A stretch of 61,789 nt of DNA from an uncultured Opitutia bacterium. GTDB lineage: Bacteria > Verrucomicrobiota > Verrucomicrobiia > Opitutales > Opitutaceae. Where the stretch lies: NCBI GenBank assembly GCA_903873805.1, contig CAIQQB010000037.1:1-61789 (forward strand), read 5' to 3'. How positions within the stretch are numbered: position 1 is the stretch's first letter; each line of letters begins with the position of its first letter. The notes beneath the pieces were generated by a model. The model was not told where the DNA came from and ran no database searches. It saw only the letters and a program-made list of their open reading frames with translations. Of this stretch, positions 7,961 through 18,161 are shown one piece after another. The translations under genes and the position numbers were made by a program.

Positions 7961-8392
7961 ATGAGCATGGAACCGTCCCCACCGCCATCGCCGGTCAAAC
8001 CGCCCCAACTGGTCTGGTGGGTGATCTGGTTCGGTATTCTCAACAGCCTGATGCTCGTTTCATTTCTGATGGGACGAAAGTCCGGGGCTCCGGTGCCGGC
8101 GGGCTCGCCCTCAGCGGTCGGGGAGTTTGCCGGCCTGGTGCCGCTGGCGGTCAGCGTCATCCTGCGCTGGGCGGTGGTGCCGCGACTCGAGCGAGCGCAG
8201 GCCGCTCTCGCCGTATTTATCCTGGGGCTGTCCCTCGCGGAAGCCTGCGGGTTCATGGGCACGTTTCTGGGGCGGGTCCACACCAAGGACATGGTTACGC
8301 TTGGGATGCTGGGCATCCTCCAGTGGGCGCCCCTGTTTGCGGCCAGATTTTACCCGGCGGCGCCGGCCGGGTCGGGGCTGCGGCAGCCCTGA
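7961..8392 (+). CDS. Hypothetical membrane protein, four predicted helices
   Basis: I do not recognise the family. The 143-residue product has hydrophobic segments at about 17-38, 51-70, 78-98 and 110-130, with a Pro-rich cytoplasmic-looking N-terminus (PSPPPSPVKPPQ). Met3 is an equally possible start. The gene is followed ~70 bases later by the sensor kinase on the same strand. There is no sequence evidence for a functional link. Confidence 0.55.
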   Translation: MSMEPSPPPSPVKPPQLVWWVIWFGILNSLMLVSFLMGRKSGAPVPAGSPSAVGEFAGLVPLAVSVILRWAVVPRLERAQAALAVFILGLSLAEACGFMGTFLGRVHTKDMVTLGMLGILQWAPLFAARFYPAAPAGSGLRQP

Positions 8393-8460
8393 CGCGATGT
8401 TGGGCCGAGCCTGTGCGGGTTTGGCTTGAGTGGGTGCTCCCGCCGCATTGAGTGGGGCTC

Positions 8461-10677
8461 ATGTTTGGCCGCCGCCGCAACCCGGGCTGGGCTTTGCTGA
8501 CCGGCCTCGCCAGCTGGATCGCGCTTGGCGCGGCGGGCGGAGCTGTCGCCGCCGAGCCGCTTTCGCCGCCGGAGCACGTGACGCTGCAGCTGAAATGGAA
8601 GCACCAGTTCCAGTTTGCCGGCTACTATGCGGCGGTCGCGCAGGGCTATTACCGCGAGGCCGGGCTGGATGTGACCTTGCGGGAGGCCGAGCCGGACAAA
8701 GATCCGGTCGAGGAAGTGCTGCAGGGGCGGGCGGAATTTGGCGTGGGCACGTCGGACCTGGCGCTGCTGCGCAGCCAGGGCAAGCCGGTCGTCGTGCTGG
8801 CAGTGATCTACCAGCATTCCCCGCTGGTGCTGCTCGCGCGCCGGGCGGATGGGGTGGGGGACCTGCAGGCGCTGGCCGGCAAGCCGGTGATGATCGAACC
8901 GCAGTCGGCCGAGTTGTTCGCCTATTTCAAGAACGAGGGCGTGGACCGGGCGAAGCTCGACGTGCGGCACCATACCTTTGACGTGCAGGATCTGATCGCG
9001 GGCCGGGTGGCGGCGATGTCGGCCTACTCGACCGACGAGCCGTTCCTGTTGAAGGCGGCGGGGCTCGACTACCTGACGTTCACGCCGCGGGCGGGTGGCA
9101 TCGATTTCTACGGGGACAACCTGTTCACGACCGAGCGGGAGCTGGCGGCGCATCCCGACCGCGTGCGCGCGTTCCGGCAGGCGAGTCTGCGCGGCTGGGA
9201 GTATGCCCTGGCGCATCCGACGGAGCTGGTGGACCTGATCCTGCGCCAGTACGGCCAGCGCAAAACCCGCGAACACCTCCTCTTCGAGGCGGCCCAGACC
9301 GCGCAGCTGATGCACCCCGAGTTGATCGAGGTCGGCCACATCAATCCCGGCCGGTGGCGGCACATCGCGGACACCTATGCGGAGTTTGGCATGATGCCCG
9401 CCGGCTTCCCGCTCACCGGCTTTCTCTACGATCCGTATCCGATGCCGGACTACACGTGGGCCTACTGGACGCTGGGCATCCTGGCCTTGGTGGCGGTGGC
9501 CGCGCTGGGGTGGGTGCTACCGCTGGTGCGGCTCAACCGCCGTCTCGCCCGCAGCGAGAAACAGTTCCGCGAACTGGTCGAGCAGGCGCCGTTTCCGGTG
9601 TCGGTGAGCGATGCGCAGACCCAGCGGATCATGTTTGCCAACCAGGCGGCGGCAGCGGTGATGGGCGCGCCGTTGGCGGTGATCGAGGGCGTGCCGGCGG
9701 TGGGGGTGTATGATGACCCGGCCGACCGCGTGCGGCTGCTCGCTTCGCTGGCGGCGGGCCCGGTGACGGATTTTGAGGTGCGGCTGAAGGGGCCCGACGG
9801 CCGGCGGGTCTGGGTGCTGATGTCGGCGGCCAACGTGGAATATGCCGGGCGGCGCGGGGTGCTGGTGGCGTTCCAGGACATCACCCAGCGGCGGGAAATC
9901 CAGGATGAGCTGCGCCGGGCGAAGGACACGGCCGAGGCCGCCAACTCGGCGAAGGGCCACTACCTCGCCGTGATGACGCACGAGGTGCGCACGCCGCTGT
10001 CCGGTATCATCGGCCTCGCCGACCTGGTGCAGGGGGAGCCGCTTTCGGCGGAGCAGGGTGAGAATCTCGCGCTGATCTCGGCCACCGGCCGAAGCCTGCT
10101 CGCGCTCATCAGCAACATCCTCGACTTCTCGAAGATCGAGGCCGGCCGGATGGAAGTGGAAACGCTGCCGGCGGAACCGGCGGCGCTGCTCGAAGATCTG
10201 CGGCGGCTGTTTTCCGCTGCGGCCCAGGCGAAAAACCTGGCGCTGACCGTGCGGTTGGAGGCGGGCGTGCCCGCCGTGGTACTCACCGATCCGGCGCGGC
10301 TCCGGCAGATTCTCGGCAACCTGCTGTCCAATGCGGTGAAGTTCACCGAGACCGGCAGCATCGAACTGGGCCTGGCGGCGGAACCGCAGGCCGGCGGCGG
10401 GTGGCGGCTGCGGTTCCGGGTGCGCGACACGGGCGTGGGCCTTGATCCGGGACAGTCCGCCAAGCTGTTTCAGCCTTACATGCAGGCCGCTCCCGGGGTC
10501 TCGGGCCGGCATGGTGGCACCGGTCTGGGGCTGGCGATCTCCCGCCAGTTCGCGCGGTTGCTCGGCGGCGACCTGACGTTTGAAAGCGCTCCGGCCCGCG
10601 GCTCGACGTTCACCCTGGAAATCGCAGCGGAGGCAGTGGAGGGAGGGGGCGGGCGGAATTCGAGGTCAGACGTGTAA
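8461..10677 (+). CDS. Sensor histidine kinase with THI5/NMT1-like periplasmic sensor and PAS domain
   Basis: The 738-residue protein is a one-piece ligand sensor. A signal/anchor is at ~8-30. Residues ~35-300 are an ABC-substrate-binding-protein-like THI5/NMT1 domain (LQLKWKHQFQFAGYYAAVAQ and EFGVGTSDLALLRS), a fold that elsewhere binds pyrimidine, sulfonate or nitrate-type solutes. A transmembrane helix spans ~333-355, then a PAS domain (~365-490), a HisKA domain with phospho-acceptor His507 in THEVRTPLSG, and a HATPase domain with an N box (NLLSNAVKFTE, ~620), DTGVGL (~656) and GTGLGLAIS (~685). There is no receiver domain and no adjacent response regulator, so the partner is unknown. ATG 8461 is preferred over GTG 8452. 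Confidence 0.88.
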   Translation: MFGRRRNPGWALLTGLASWIALGAAGGAVAAEPLSPPEHVTLQLKWKHQFQFAGYYAAVAQGYYREAGLDVTLREAEPDKDPVEEVLQGRAEFGVGTSDLALLRSQGKPVVVLAVIYQHSPLVLLARRADGVGDLQALAGKPVMIEPQSAELFAYFKNEGVDRAKLDVRHHTFDVQDLIAGRVAAMSAYSTDEPFLLKAAGLDYLTFTPRAGGIDFYGDNLFTTERELAAHPDRVRAFRQASLRGWEYALAHPTELVDLILRQYGQRKTREHLLFEAAQTAQLMHPELIEVGHINPGRWRHIADTYAEFGMMPAGFPLTGFLYDPYPMPDYTWAYWTLGILALVAVAALGWVLPLVRLNRRLARSEKQFRELVEQAPFPVSVSDAQTQRIMFANQAAAAVMGAPLAVIEGVPAVGVYDDPADRVRLLASLAAGPVTDFEVRLKGPDGRRVWVLMSAANVEYAGRRGVLVAFQDITQRREIQDELRRAKDTAEAANSAKGHYLAVMTHEVRTPLSGIIGLADLVQGEPLSAEQGENLALISATGRSLLALISNILDFSKIEAGRMEVETLPAEPAALLEDLRRLFSAAAQAKNLALTVRLEAGVPAVVLTDPARLRQILGNLLSNAVKFTETGSIELGLAAEPQAGGGWRLRFRVRDTGVGLDPGQSAKLFQPYMQAAPGVSGRHGGTGLGLAISRQFARLLGGDLTFESAPARGSTFTLEIAAEAVEGGGGRNSRSDV

Positions 10678-10750
10678 TATTCTTCACCCGACAAGCTATC
10701 CGCAATTCACGCCTCGGTGCTTGTCGTGCCCCGCGTGAGAAGACTCTGCT

Positions 10751-11518
10751 TCAACCAAACTGTCCGGAGAGATAGGCTTGCCGGCGTTGCTCGGGAAAAC
10801 GCTCAATGGCGTAGCGGAGCATCGTGCGGGGCATGCGGGGGTGGTGCCGGCGCAGGAATTTTTCCAGCACCGGCTGGTCGCGCTTGCCGACCTCCCGCAG
10901 CATCCAGCCACAGGCCTTGTGCATCAGGTCCTGATCGTCGTCCAGCAGTTGCGCGGTCAGCTTCAGGGTATCGGCGAAATCGCCTTCGCGAATGAAGGCC
11001 AGCGTCGCGACTACGGCGATCCGGCGGTCCCAGAGCGACCGCGATTGCGCGAGGGCGGCGAGCTCCGCGCGACTCCGGCCGAGCAGATGCGTCCCCACGA
11101 TGTAAGGCGCCGAGGCGTCCACCAGGTTCCAGTTGTTGATCCGGCTGCGATTTTTTAAATACAGCCAGTAGATCTCGTCCTGCGCCCGGGCGTCGCCCTG
11201 TTCGAAGTGCGCGACGAGTAGCACGAGCGCGAGCAGGCGAGCCTCGTTGAACGGGGAGTGCAGCAGCCGTTCGCAATGCTGCAGGGGGAGCTGGCGGAAT
11301 TCGCCGGCGAGCCGCCGGAGGGCGGGCACCATGATGCCCAGAAACCGGTCGCCCTCGGCATACTGGCCCTTCCCGGTCTTGAAAAAGCCCGCGAGCAGTT
11401 GGGCACGTTCGGGATCGGCTTGCGCCTGCAGGGCGGCCAGCGCCTGGCGGTGGTTGACTGCTGCCTGTCCCGGCAAACGGCCTGGTGGCGCTTTGGATTT
11501 GGTGCTTCCGGCTGACAT
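10751..11518 (-). CDS. AlkD-type DNA alkylation repair protein
   Basis: The product belongs to the AlkD HEAT-like-repeat DNA glycosylases, which remove N3- and N7-alkylated purines. At 255 residues it has the family length. Recognisable blocks are GQYAEGDRFLGIMVPALR, the NNWNLVDASAPYIVG segment with conserved Trp and Asp, RRIAVVATLAFIREGDF, and DLMHKACGWMLREVGKRD near the C-terminus. The gene is 25 bases downstream of the ribokinase-like gene on the same strand. The gap and the kinase's last codons are occupied by an inverted repeat (11526-11609). Confidence 0.88.
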   Translation of the reverse strand: MSAGSTKSKAPPGRLPGQAAVNHRQALAALQAQADPERAQLLAGFFKTGKGQYAEGDRFLGIMVPALRRLAGEFRQLPLQHCERLLHSPFNEARLLALVLLVAHFEQGDARAQDEIYWLYLKNRSRINNWNLVDASAPYIVGTHLLGRSRAELAALAQSRSLWDRRIAVVATLAFIREGDFADTLKLTAQLLDDDQDLMHKACGWMLREVGKRDQPVLEKFLRRHHPRMPRTMLRYAIERFPEQRRQAYLSGQFG

Positions 11519-11525
11519 GGTCCGA

Positions 11526-11609
11526 GGTGGAGCGCGTTGTCCCTAACGCGCTTTCCGGGGATTGACTACGGGCGGAGAACCAAGCGCGTTGAGGTCAACG
11601 CGCTCCACC
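11526..11609. repeat. Inverted pair of a second palindromic repeat family (core AGCGCGTT...AACGCGCT)
   Basis: Two copies face each other. The left (11526-11556) begins GGTGGAGCGCGTTG and the right (11579-11609) ends CAACGCGCTCCACC. Each is itself a palindrome with AGCGCGTT and AACGCGCT arms, and together they can form a larger hairpin. A third, decayed copy is at 35519-35549. The right copy lies inside the ribokinase coding region and the left copy contains its stop codon. Confidence 0.8.
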
Positions 11610-12541
11610 TTGAGGAAGGCTGCGATCTCCCGTTGCGTCGGCATCGCGGGCGCGGTGCCGGCCTTGGTGACCGAGAGCGCGGCGACGGCATTGCCGAAGC
11701 GCGCGGCGGCGAGCACGTCGCCAGAGAACTTCACCAGGCCTGCCGCGAATCCGCCGACAAACGCGTCGCCCGCGCCGGTGGTGTCCACGGCCCGGACCCG
11801 GTGCGCCGGAAGAAAGGTGGCGCCGGCCGGCTGCGAGACGAAGACCCCCTTTTTCCCGAGGGTCACAATCACCGTCGGCACGCCGAGGGTGCGGCAGAGC
11901 GCCTGCAGCGCGGCGGGGGCGAGCGCATGCAGCCGGGCGACGGTGAACCGGCGGGCTCCGCCGCGCTGGTTCACCAGCGCGGCGAATTCGGTTTCGTTTG
12001 GGATGAGCACATCCACGTTGGCCAGCAGTGCCGGGGTGAGGTCCGGCCGCATCGGGGCCGGGTTGAGGACGGTCGTGGCCCCCGCCCGGCGCGCGAGGTG
12101 GAAGACGTGCGCGTTGATTTCCAGGTTGGCCTCGTGCTGGCAGACGACCACCCGGGCCCCGCGCACGGCGGCGGCGGGTACGTCGCGCGGGTGCAGCCGG
12201 GCGCTCGCCCCGAGCGCCACGACGATCTGGTTCTGGCCGGCGCGGTTGACGAGCACGGTGGCGGCGGCGGTGGCGTGGCCGGGCTTGGTGAGGAAGCGGG
12301 CGCGGATGCCGGCCGCCCGGCAGAACACCCGCGCGCCGGCGCCAAAGGCGTCCCGGCCCACCGCGCCGATGAAGCCCGCGGGTACCCCTGCGCGCGTGGC
12401 GGCCACGGCCTGGTTGAGCCCCTTGCCGCCGGGGCCGTCGGCGAACACCCCGACGACGGACTCGCCGGGAGCCGGAAAACGTTCGCAGCGGAACGACAGG
12501 TCCTGCACGAAGCTGCCGACGACGAGGACGCGGGGGTTCAT
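11543..12541 (-). CDS. Ribokinase-like PfkB-family carbohydrate kinase
   Basis: This enzyme phosphorylates a sugar or nucleoside with ATP. The 332-residue protein has both PfkB signatures: GGKGLNQAVAATRAG at 38-52 and DTTGAGDAFVGGFAAGL at 253-269, with catalytic base Asp259. Conserved NP-AP (160-163) and IPNETE (180-185) blocks match ribokinase more closely than fructokinase or adenosine kinase. The first residues (PRVLVVGSFVQDLSFRCERFPAPGE) also fit RbsK. The last 22 residues (311-332) include VERVDLNALG, which is encoded by a palindromic repeat and is not part of the enzyme fold. No ribose transporter lies nearby, so the substrate remains open. Confidence 0.85.
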   Translation of the reverse strand: MNPRVLVVGSFVQDLSFRCERFPAPGESVVGVFADGPGGKGLNQAVAATRAGVPAGFIGAVGRDAFGAGARVFCRAAGIRARFLTKPGHATAAATVLVNRAGQNQIVVALGASARLHPRDVPAAAVRGARVVVCQHEANLEINAHVFHLARRAGATTVLNPAPMRPDLTPALLANVDVLIPNETEFAALVNQRGGARRFTVARLHALAPAALQALCRTLGVPTVIVTLGKKGVFVSQPAGATFLPAHRVRAVDTTGAGDAFVGGFAAGLVKFSGDVLAAARFGNAVAALSVTKAGTAPAMPTQREIAAFLKVERVDLNALGSPPVVNPRKAR

Positions 12542-12648
12542 GCCACCGAGCCTAGGCCGGCGGAGTGTCGCCGGGCAAGCGCGGGGGTGGGGCGTCGAGT
12601 CTATGCTTTGGCAGGACTTGGAAAGGGATGAATTTCACCCTCGATGCT

Positions 12649-12763
12649 CCCGCTTCTCCCGAAGCGGGCTACGGGAAAGATGAGGGAAATTGTAGCCCGG
12701 CTCGGGAGAGCCGGGAAAAGGGATGCTGAGTGTTATGTTCCCTGCGCTCACGCGCCGGGCTAC
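12649..12763. repeat. Cluster of two to three GTAG-type hairpins upstream of deoA
   Basis: The first copy (12649-12672) ends CTAC, so on the minus strand it reads GTAG then CCCGCTTC-GGGA-GAAGCGGG. The second (12692-12715) reads GTAG then CCCGGCTC-GGGA-GAGCCGGG. Both have 8-bp stems and a GGGA loop, and here the heads face each other. A third, decayed copy (12741-12763) ends GGGCTAC. They fill most of the 310-base gap between the divergent kinase and deoA genes. Confidence 0.8.
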
Positions 12764-12851
12764 GGTCGGCAGTTTGTCTCCGGCGGCAAATCGTCGGCAC
12801 CGTCACTCCGGGTTTGCGCGACCCGATCGCGCGGATGAGACTCGGCGCCGG

Positions 12852-14165
<1,314 letters not shown>

Positions 14166-14217
14166 AGCCGGCCTGAGGGCGCGGCGCTGCCGGGAGATCG
14201 GCGCGGCTGGCCTGCGG

Positions 14218-15222
14218 TCACTTGCCGTCGCTGCCCGCGATCAGGCGCACGTCAGAGAGCCACCATTCGTTGTCATGCTCCTCCATGCGGCCGAAGAACT
14301 CGCGGCCAGGGGCGAGCGTCTTCAGAACCGCCGGGACGGCCTTGAAGGGCATCGTCATCGCCTTCATCACGCCGGGAATCTCCTCGTGCCGAGCGACGAC
14401 GATGCCGGCGGCGGCGTCCAACGAAACAACGGTGCCCTTGAGCGCGAAGCCGCTGGCGGTGGGCGCATACCGGGCGCATTCGCAGGTGTTGTCCTCGTCG
14501 GCCAGCTTCTTGGCCGAGGGCAGGGCGACCACGAGGGAGGCGGGCCGCCCGCCGGCGACGTAGGAGAGGAGGAGCTCGGTGGGCGCGTTTTCGTCCTGGT
14601 CGGTGAGCACGGTGAGCCGGACCGAGTCGAGGGCCTGCGGCAGGTCGGCCACAGGCGTGAGCGGGCCAAAAACGTCCTGCGGCGAGATGCGCCGGAGGAG
14701 CAGCCGGGGGCCCTCCTCCCAGCAGACGATCTCGCTTTCGTCGCGCAGCACGACGACGGCCACCACCGGTGCGGGCTTCTCTTCATTCACGCAGAGGGGA
14801 ATTTGCCAGATCCGGCCGGCGTCGCTGGAGAGCGAGAGCTGGATGCGGGCACGGTTGTCGACGACCGTATACCAGGCGGCGGCGGCGCGGCTGCCGCGGA
14901 TGGCCAGAGCCGGGGCTGCCAGCGGGGCTTCCGCCGGTTTCCAGCCATCCGGCACCAGCGTCCGCGGATCCGACCAGTGTCCGTCCTGCCGGTTCGCCAC
15001 CTGAATGTCGCGCACGCCGCCGTCGGCCCGGCCGCGAAAAACGAGGAGCGCACTGCCGTCGGGAAATCCCGCGAGTGCGTGCGGGGCGTCGCCGCCGGGG
15101 ACGGGCTGCACCTTGACGGTCCAGTCGGGGGGTGGGGCAGGCGGAAGCGGTCCGGCCTCCTCGGCGAAGATTGGACCGATCAGGACGGCAAGCAACAGGG
15201 GCAGAGCGCAACGGCTGAACAT
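14218..15222 (-). CDS. Secreted protein with BNR/sialidase-like region and C-terminal CusF-like copper-binding domain
   Basis: The 334-residue product starts MFSRCALPLLLAVLIGPIFAEE, a clear signal peptide, so ATG 15222 is chosen over a longer in-frame start. Residues ~30-235 have Asp-box-like repeats (HALAGFPDGSALLVFRGRAD and LSLSSDAGRIWQIPLCVNEE), as in BNR propellers. The last ~80 residues (LKGTVVSLDAAAGIVVARHE then EIPGVMKAMTMPFKA) match the CusF-type periplasmic copper-binding fold, including the MxxMTMPF ligand block. The combination suggests a metal-binding extracytoplasmic protein. No copper ATPase or CusABC genes are adjacent. The gene converges with deoA. Confidence 0.7.
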   Translation of the reverse strand: MFSRCALPLLLAVLIGPIFAEEAGPLPPAPPPDWTVKVQPVPGGDAPHALAGFPDGSALLVFRGRADGGVRDIQVANRQDGHWSDPRTLVPDGWKPAEAPLAAPALAIRGSRAAAAWYTVVDNRARIQLSLSSDAGRIWQIPLCVNEEKPAPVVAVVVLRDESEIVCWEEGPRLLLRRISPQDVFGPLTPVADLPQALDSVRLTVLTDQDENAPTELLLSYVAGGRPASLVVALPSAKKLADEDNTCECARYAPTASGFALKGTVVSLDAAAGIVVARHEEIPGVMKAMTMPFKAVPAVLKTLAPGREFFGRMEEHDNEWWLSDVRLIAGSDGK

Positions 15223-15359
15223 GGATGAAGGATGACCGCTTGGCCCGCCCGGCGCAAACCACGAATCGCCGGAAAGGCCGACCACTCGGGCTCCCCGGGA
15301 TTCGGATTGCCGTTGGTGCCGGCGGTTGATATACAACCAGCCTCCTGTTTTCCCACCCC

Positions 15360-16490
15360 ATGACTACACCCCACCGGCTCCTCCTCGTCGCCCTTTTGTC
15401 TGTCGCCACCGGCCTCCGGCTGGCCGCGCTCGACCGTCCCGATGTCACGTTCAAGGTTTTCCAGTTTCCCGCCGACCAGATTCCGCGGGTCGACGGCAAC
15501 ACCGACGACTGGGCCATGGTCCCCGCCGACTATGCCTACGGGATGGAGCAGTTGGTCGACGACGAGGGTGGGCATACGAAACCCGATCCGGCTTACCTCG
15601 ACGTCAAGGTGCGCGTCGGCTGGGTCAAGGGGCTCAACCGCCTCTACTTTCTCTACGAGGCCTCGGCCAGCCACTGGGACTTCGCCCAGCCCGGTCTGCA
15701 CAACGACATCTTCGAGGTCGTGGTGGACGGCGACGCCTCGGGCGGCGCGCTGATCGACAAGGGTCACGCCGAGCTCTGGATTCCCGCGCAGGTGGGTCAG
15801 CCCGCCGCCACACCTGATCCGCGCATCAGCGTCGACACGGCGCACTGGGCGATCCACGGCGTGCAGGCGCAGAACTACCATATTTTCACGCCGGCGAAGG
15901 ACAAGGACTGGTGCATGGCGTGGGGCGCGCCGACGTGGATCAAGGAGCTCCCCTGGGCCAACGCGGTCTGCCGCTACAACTTCAAGTCCGGCGAGCCCGG
16001 CAAGCTGGTGCTGGAGTTTTGGATCACGCCCTTTGACTACGCCGGCCCCGAGGGCCCGGCCCGCGCCGTCGAGTCGGTGCTGACGGAAAACAAGATCATC
16101 GGACTTTCCTGGGCGGCGATCCATTACGACGACCCGCAGAAGAACGTCCGCAGCTTCTGGAACCTCTCCCGCCAGCACATGATGTATGGCAACGCCTCGT
16201 CGCTCTGCGCCTTCCGCCTCATGCCGCTCGAGCCGGCGCTGCAACCGGTGCCCGCCGCGCAGTGGTCGTGGAAAGTGGTGGACATGGACCGCCGCCTGGT
16301 GGCGTTCAAGGACCTCTCCCCCGGCCGGATCACTTCGTGGAAATGGACCTTCGGCGACGGAGAGACCTCGACGGAGCAGAATCCCGTCCACCAATTCAAG
16401 CGACCAGGCAGCTTTGTCACCATCCTCGACGTGGACGGCCCCGACGGTCCGGCGCGCCGCTCGAAGGTGTGGGACGTGCAGCTGCAGTGA
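15360..16490 (+). CDS. Secreted carbohydrate-binding-like (CBM9/DOMON-type) protein with a PKD domain
   Basis: The 376-residue protein has a signal peptide (about 1-24). The mature N-terminus carries IPRVDGNTDDWAMVP, the D-G-x-x-D-D-W start typical of CBM9-like domains. LYFLYEASASHWDF and HNDIFEVVVDGDASGG follow as beta-strand segments of that fold. A C-terminal PKD domain has SWKWTFGDGETSTEQNPVHQF at about 322-342. No catalytic domain is evident, so it may bind polysaccharide outside the cell. It is divergent from the BNR+CusF gene (about 137 bases apart). Confidence 0.65.
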   Translation: MTTPHRLLLVALLSVATGLRLAALDRPDVTFKVFQFPADQIPRVDGNTDDWAMVPADYAYGMEQLVDDEGGHTKPDPAYLDVKVRVGWVKGLNRLYFLYEASASHWDFAQPGLHNDIFEVVVDGDASGGALIDKGHAELWIPAQVGQPAATPDPRISVDTAHWAIHGVQAQNYHIFTPAKDKDWCMAWGAPTWIKELPWANAVCRYNFKSGEPGKLVLEFWITPFDYAGPEGPARAVESVLTENKIIGLSWAAIHYDDPQKNVRSFWNLSRQHMMYGNASSLCAFRLMPLEPALQPVPAAQWSWKVVDMDRRLVAFKDLSPGRITSWKWTFGDGETSTEQNPVHQFKRPGSFVTILDVDGPDGPARRSKVWDVQLQ

Positions 16491-16606
16491 TGGCTGGGGA
16501 TCGGTAGCCGGTGGCCTTTGACGCGCAGCGCGGGCTTTACTGTTTCGGCTGATCGGGACTGGATGACGCCGCCTCCACGGCTACCAATCGCGTACCTCCC
16601 CGATCC

Positions 16607-16990
16607 ATGGAACCTGATGAAACACTCTCGGAAACAGTGGCCGGCATGCTCCGCCAGCTCTTCCGCTGGCTGCCGGCGATGCTGATCACGCTGTTTGTCG
16701 CGCTGGTTCCGACCACCCATCTCTATGCCGGCATCAAGGGGCATCTGCCGGCGCGCGCGCTGGCCCAGATGTCAGCGGAGACCCGGCGCGCCTATGACGC
16801 CTGGGCTTGGATGGACGTGCATCGCAGCCTCGGCCTGGCCTATGGCGTGCTGCTGATCGCGGTCAGCTTTTACCTCGGCCGGACGAGACGCAAACTCTGG
16901 GTCGGGACGCTGCTGGTCGTGTTGCTGCTCCCGGCCCTGTGGTATTGGAACGAAGTGGCCTGGCTCGGCGGCAAGTTGCTGGGTTCGTGA
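16607..16990 (+). CDS. Hypothetical membrane protein, three predicted helices
   Basis: I do not recognise the family. The 127-residue product has hydrophobic segments at about 23-43, 74-91 and 98-120, and a polar segment at 45-70 (KGHLPARALAQMSAETRRAYDAW). The initial MEPDETLSE is acidic, so a later start at Met14 (MLRQLFRWL) is possible. It precedes the Ldh2-family gene by 71 bases on the same strand. Confidence 0.55.
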   Translation: MEPDETLSETVAGMLRQLFRWLPAMLITLFVALVPTTHLYAGIKGHLPARALAQMSAETRRAYDAWAWMDVHRSLGLAYGVLLIAVSFYLGRTRRKLWVGTLLVVLLLPALWYWNEVAWLGGKLLGS

Positions 16991-17061
16991 TTGGCCGCCG
17001 GCTCGGGGGAGTGACGCGATGTCAGCTTGCCAGCCGGCGCAGCGCCCGCATTTTTCCGGGC

Positions 17062-18126
17062 ATGACCGCCCGTTATCCGGCCCCGGCCCTGATTGACTTT
17101 GCCTGCGAGCTCCTCGTGGCCGCCGGGCTCGACCACGACAAGGCGGAGACCGTCGCCGAAATCCTCACCGAGGGCGACCTGCTTGGCCACACCACGCACG
17201 GTTTGAATCTGCTTCCGCTCTACCTCGCCGACCTGGAGAAGGGCAGCATGGCGAAGGCCGGCGGGCCCGAGGTGCTGGCGGATTTTCCCGCCGCCGTGAC
17301 CTGGGATGGCCGCCGGCTGCCCGGGCCGTGGCTCGTCACGCAGGCGCTCGCGCTCGCCGTGAAACGGGCGCGCCAGAACGGCACCGGCACCGTGGTCATC
17401 CGGCGCAGCCACCACATCGCGTGCCTCGCCGCCTATCTCCGGCCGGTGGCTGAGCAGGGCCTGCTGGTGCTGCTCTCCTGCTCCGATCCCACCCTGGCCG
17501 GCGTTGCGCCGCACGGCGGGCGGACCGCGGTGATCACGCCGGATCCGCTGGCGGCGGCCTGGCCCACCGAACACGGCCCGGTCATCCTCGATGTTTCCAT
17601 GTCCATCACCTCGCTCGGTCTGGCGCGCCGGCTGCAGGCCGAGGGCCGCCCGCTGCCGGGTGTGTGGGCACTCGACCCCGCGGGCCGCCCCACCGCGGAT
17701 CCGGCGGCCGTGCTGGGTACGCCGCCCGGGGCACTGCTGCCGCTCGGCGGGCTCGACCACGGCCACAAGGGCTATGCGCTCGGTCTGCTGGTCGAGGCGC
17801 TGACCGGCGGGCTGGCCGGCCACGGCCGCGCCGATCCGGCAGAAGGATGGACGGGCACAGTGTTCGTGCAGGTGGCCGATCCGGCGCTGTTTGGCGGTCG
17901 CGAGGATTTCCTGCGGCAGACCACCTGGGTGGCGGACGCCTGCCGGGCGACCCCGCCGCGCGAAGGCTTTGACCGCGTGCGCCTGCCCGGCGAGGCGGCG
18001 GGGGCGAAACGCAAACAGCAGCTCGCGCTAGGGGTGGAGCTTTATCCAGGCATCATGGACGCGCTGCGGCCGTGGGCGGAGAAGCTCGACGTGCTGGTGC
18101 CGCCGGCGAACGCGGCGGGCGGGTGA
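17062..18126 (+). CDS. Ldh2-family malate/L-lactate/ureidoglycolate-type dehydrogenase
   Basis: The 354-residue protein belongs to the NAD(P)-dependent Ldh2/YiaK family, which oxidises 2-hydroxy acids such as malate, L-lactate, ureidoglycolate or 2,3-diketogulonate; the substrate is not clear here. Family landmarks are the N-terminal helix with VAEILTEGDLLGHTTHGLN, the active-site histidine region VVIRRSHHIACLAAYLRP, VILDVSMSITSLG in the cofactor region, and GLDHGHKGYALGLLVEALTGG near 230-250. The start ATG at 17062 (MTARYPAPALIDFACELL) fits the family. An isolated gene, it is followed by the palindrome array at 18162. Confidence 0.82.
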   Translation: MTARYPAPALIDFACELLVAAGLDHDKAETVAEILTEGDLLGHTTHGLNLLPLYLADLEKGSMAKAGGPEVLADFPAAVTWDGRRLPGPWLVTQALALAVKRARQNGTGTVVIRRSHHIACLAAYLRPVAEQGLLVLLSCSDPTLAGVAPHGGRTAVITPDPLAAAWPTEHGPVILDVSMSITSLGLARRLQAEGRPLPGVWALDPAGRPTADPAAVLGTPPGALLPLGGLDHGHKGYALGLLVEALTGGLAGHGRADPAEGWTGTVFVQVADPALFGGREDFLRQTTWVADACRATPPREGFDRVRLPGEAAGAKRKQQLALGVELYPGIMDALRPWAEKLDVLVPPANAAGG

Positions 18127-18161
18127 GCGGGTGGCATAATTGAAGGTGGTCTCGGATTGGT

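Noticed and set aside
12723-12851. An N-terminal extension of DeoA
   Set aside because: The extra 43 codons run through a decayed GTAG hairpin and do not resemble the family, which starts near MASPQF.
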